Part shown: in pieces, positions 6,528-8,342 of the stretch | How the letters are laid out: each line of letters begins with the position of its first letter | Position numbering within the stretch: the stretch's first letter is position 1 | DNA from: Actinomycetes bacterium | GTDB taxonomy: Bacteria > Planctomycetota > Phycisphaerae > JAACET01 | NCBI GenBank assembly: GCA_030631725.1 | Contig: DAOVKO010000085.1 | Coordinates: forward strand, 1 to 8,342 | Direction of reading: 5' to 3' | Length of the DNA stretch: 8,342 nt | Made by a program: the position numbers and the translations under genes | The notes under the pieces: generated by a model | The model's database searches: none | The model's input: the letters and a program-made list of their open reading frames with translations, nothing else | What the model was told of the DNA's origin: nothing

Positions 6528-7643
6528 ATGACCGCCGCGAATCAGTTGAATCCCCCTGCCCGATTCCTTATGGGTCCGGGCCCCAGCGACGTCCACCCCC
6601 GGGTCCTCAAAGCCATGGCCACCCCGCTCATCGGCCACCTCGACCCCCAGTTCATCCACATCATGGATGCCGTAAAGGACATGCTCCGCCAGCTCTTCAA
6701 AACCAAAAACGAACTGACCATCCCCGTTTCCGCCACCGGCAGCGCCGGCATGGAAACCTGCTTCGTCAATCTCCTCGAGCCCGGCGACACCGCTCTGGTC
6801 TGCGTCAACGGCGTCTTCGGCAACCGCATGTCTGACATCGTCGAACGCTGCGGCGCCAAGCTCGTTCGCATCGACGCAGCCTGGGGAAGTCCCATTGACC
6901 CTGACCAGGTGAAGCAGGCCCTGCAAAAACGCAGCCCAAAATTGGTGGCCATCGTCCACGCCGAGACCTCTACCGGCGTCCTTGGGCCCCTCGAACAGAT
7001 CAGCAAAATCGTCCACGATGCCGGCGCCCTCTTCCTCGTCGACACCGTTACCTCTCTGGCTGGAACCGACGTCCGCGTCGATGATTGGCAAATCGACGCC
7101 GTTTACAGTGGCACCCAGAAATGCATCTCTGCCCCGCCAGGCCTTTCTCCCGTCTCCTTCAGCCCCGCTGCCGTCGAAGCCATGGAAAAAAGAAAAACCA
7201 AAGTCCAGAGCTGGTATCTCGACATGACCATGGTCAGAAACTACTGGGCCGGCGCCAAACGCGTCTATCATCACACCGCACCGGTTAGCATGGTCTATTC
7301 TCTCTATGAAGCCCTCAGGCTCATCTTCGAAGAGGGCCTCGAAGCACGCTTCGAACGCCACCGCCGAAATCACCAACTGCTCCGCGACGGCCTTGAAGAA
7401 CTCGGATTCGAGTTCATCGTCCCCCCCGACTATCGCCTGCCAATGCTCAATGCCGTAAAGCTCCCCCCAACCATCGACGACGCTCCCGTTCGCAGCCAAC
7501 TGCTCAACGAATATAATATCGAAGTCGGCGGCGGACTCGGCGACTTCGCCGGCAAAATCTGGCGAGTAGGTCTCATGGGCTGCAGTTGTACCAAGAACCA
7601 CGTCAACATGTTCCTGGCCGCCTTGCGACAAATCATCAAGTAA
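6528..7643 (+). CDS. Class V PLP aminotransferase (alanine-glyoxylate/serine-pyruvate type)
   Basis: The 371-residue cytoplasmic enzyme matches the full length of the alanine-glyoxylate/serine-pyruvate aminotransferase family. It opens with LMGPGPSDVHPRVL (14-27) and GHLDPQF (36-42), the substrate-end signature of the group. Further landmarks are SATGSAGMET (68-77), binding the cofactor phosphate; HAETSTG (144-150); VDTVTSLAG (171-179), with D172 expected to hold the pyridine nitrogen; and SGTQKCISAPPGLSP (194-208), in which K198 is the predicted Schiff-base lysine. YHHTAPVS (247-254) and WRVGLMG (345-351, R346 for the substrate carboxylate) complete the site. AGGAGA five bases before the ATG sets the start. 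It probably makes glycine from glyoxylate with alanine or serine as amino donor. The oxidase gene 19 bases downstream supports a glycolate/glyoxylate role. Phosphonate or purine-catabolic relatives of this fold cannot be fully excluded. Confidence 0.93.
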   Translation: MTAANQLNPPARFLMGPGPSDVHPRVLKAMATPLIGHLDPQFIHIMDAVKDMLRQLFKTKNELTIPVSATGSAGMETCFVNLLEPGDTALVCVNGVFGNRMSDIVERCGAKLVRIDAAWGSPIDPDQVKQALQKRSPKLVAIVHAETSTGVLGPLEQISKIVHDAGALFLVDTVTSLAGTDVRVDDWQIDAVYSGTQKCISAPPGLSPVSFSPAAVEAMEKRKTKVQSWYLDMTMVRNYWAGAKRVYHHTAPVSMVYSLYEALRLIFEEGLEARFERHRRNHQLLRDGLEELGFEFIVPPDYRLPMLNAVKLPPTIDDAPVRSQLLNEYNIEVGGGLGDFAGKIWRVGLMGCSCTKNHVNMFLAALRQIIK

Positions 7644-7662
7644 TTCAGAGGTCCAAACCAAA

Positions 7663-8342
7663 ATGACAGAACAGAACAGACCGACCGATTTTCTACAAGA
7701 CCTTCACCAGCAAATCAGGGGAGAGGTGTTCTCCGACCCCATGACCCTCGGCCTCTATGCCACCGACGCCAGCATCTACCAGATCACACCCCTGGCTGTT
7801 GTCGTCCCCCGCGACTGCGATGACGTCCTCGCTGCCCTCCGGATTGCCGCCAGCCATCGCGTCAGCATCCTGCCCCGCGGCTCGGGCACCAGTCTCAACG
7901 GCCAGGCCGTCGGCGCCTCTATGATCCTCGATTTCACCAAGTACATGGACCGAATCCTTGAGCTAAACATCAAGGAAAAATGGGTCCGTGTTCAGTCGGG
8001 CATCGTCCTTGACCAGCTCAACGCCGCGCTGGCCCCCCATGGCCTGCACTTCGCCCCCGACCCCGCCACCAGCAATCGGGCCACTATTGGCGGAATGATC
8101 GGCAACAACTCCTCCGGAACCAAGAGCATCGTCTATGGTACCACCCGCGAGCACCTCCTCGAGCTCAAGGTCGTCCTCTCCGACAGTACGCTTATGGAGT
8201 TGGCCCCAATGGCCCGCGACAAGTTCGATGCCCAGCCAAAAATCCTCAGCAGTTTCAAGAAAATCATCGATGCCAACCGCGACGGGATCGAAAAGAGATT
8301 CCCCAAGGTGATGCGCCGCGTCCAGGGATACAACCTCGACTC
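7663..8342 (+). CDS. FAD-linked 2-hydroxy-acid dehydrogenase, GlcD/D-lactate type (N-terminal part)
   Basis: The gene runs off the right edge; 226 complete codons are visible. The translation shows the FAD-binding type 4 (PCMH/VAO) fold: YATDASIYQ (32-40), the AVVVPRD strand (45-51), the pyrophosphate-binding RGSGTSLNGQAVG (72-84), and PDPATSNRATIGGMIGNNSSG near residues 131-151. This spacing is characteristic of GlcD, bacterial D-lactate dehydrogenase and the long YdiJ-like proteins that add a C-terminal Fe-S/CCG domain. The DASIYQ start resembles the long fused form more than stand-alone GlcD, but the deciding C-terminus is outside the window. It would oxidise glycolate or D-lactate and pass electrons to the respiratory chain. 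The ATG at 7663 follows AGAGG by 11 bases and the aminotransferase stop by 19, so the two are co-transcribed. Confidence 0.9.
   Translation, partial: MTEQNRPTDFLQDLHQQIRGEVFSDPMTLGLYATDASIYQITPLAVVVPRDCDDVLAALRIAASHRVSILPRGSGTSLNGQAVGASMILDFTKYMDRILELNIKEKWVRVQSGIVLDQLNAALAPHGLHFAPDPATSNRATIGGMIGNNSSGTKSIVYGTTREHLLELKVVLSDSTLMELAPMARDKFDAQPKILSSFKKIIDANRDGIEKRFPKVMRRVQGYNLD

Noticed and set aside
6432..7661. 409-codon open frame on the minus strand
   Set aside because: It lies entirely antisense to the well-supported aminotransferase gene. Strong C preference at third codon positions removes stops from the opposite strand, and the translation shows no recognisable motifs.

Overview
The window is 8.3 kb of bacterial DNA with moderately high G+C. 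Genes are tightly packed, Shine-Dalgarno sites are clear, and two near-consensus sigma70-type promoters are visible. No rRNA, tRNA, CRISPR array or transposase is present. The taxon cannot be fixed from the sequence. The gene content (glycine-tailed RRM protein, polyprenyl-phosphate glycan genes, a PLP aminotransferase next to an FAD-linked oxidase) would fit Planctomycetota or a neighbouring phylum, but that is a weak guess.

Layout. (1) 123-440, minus strand: a small RNA-binding protein with one RRM and a 14-glycine tail, behind its own promoter at 528-556. (2) 489-812: a stretch with no secure gene. It holds that promoter and a short reading frame (550-816) carrying a copy of the 5' end of the glycosyltransferase gene found 1.8 kb downstream. 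(3) 813-2333, plus strand: a multi-spanning membrane protein that looks like a GT-C glycosyltransferase, with codon use unlike its neighbours. (4) 2462-6405, plus strand: a GT2 polyprenyl-phosphate sugar transferase, a SAM methyltransferase overlapping its end, and a large PMT/GT39-type membrane glycosyltransferase. (5) 6528 to the right edge, plus strand: a class V aminotransferase of the alanine-glyoxylate/serine-pyruvate type, followed after 19 bases by the N-terminal part of an FAD-linked glycolate/D-lactate-type dehydrogenase. A promoter at 6423-6451 precedes this pair.

How the genes work together (inference from families). The GT2 enzyme would load a sugar onto a polyprenyl phosphate at the inner membrane face. 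The GT-C proteins would use that lipid-linked sugar on the outer face to modify a glycan, lipid or protein. The methyltransferase may act on the sugar or lipid intermediate. The last two genes form a separate metabolic unit: oxidation of a 2-hydroxy acid such as glycolate to glyoxylate, and transamination of glyoxylate to glycine.

The most notable structure is a 64-bp perfect direct repeat (637-700 and 2483-2546) bracketing the compositionally odd membrane-protein gene. Both copies lie in the same reading frame. Recombination between them would remove 1,846 bp and leave an intact GT2 reading frame with a different N-terminus and upstream region.
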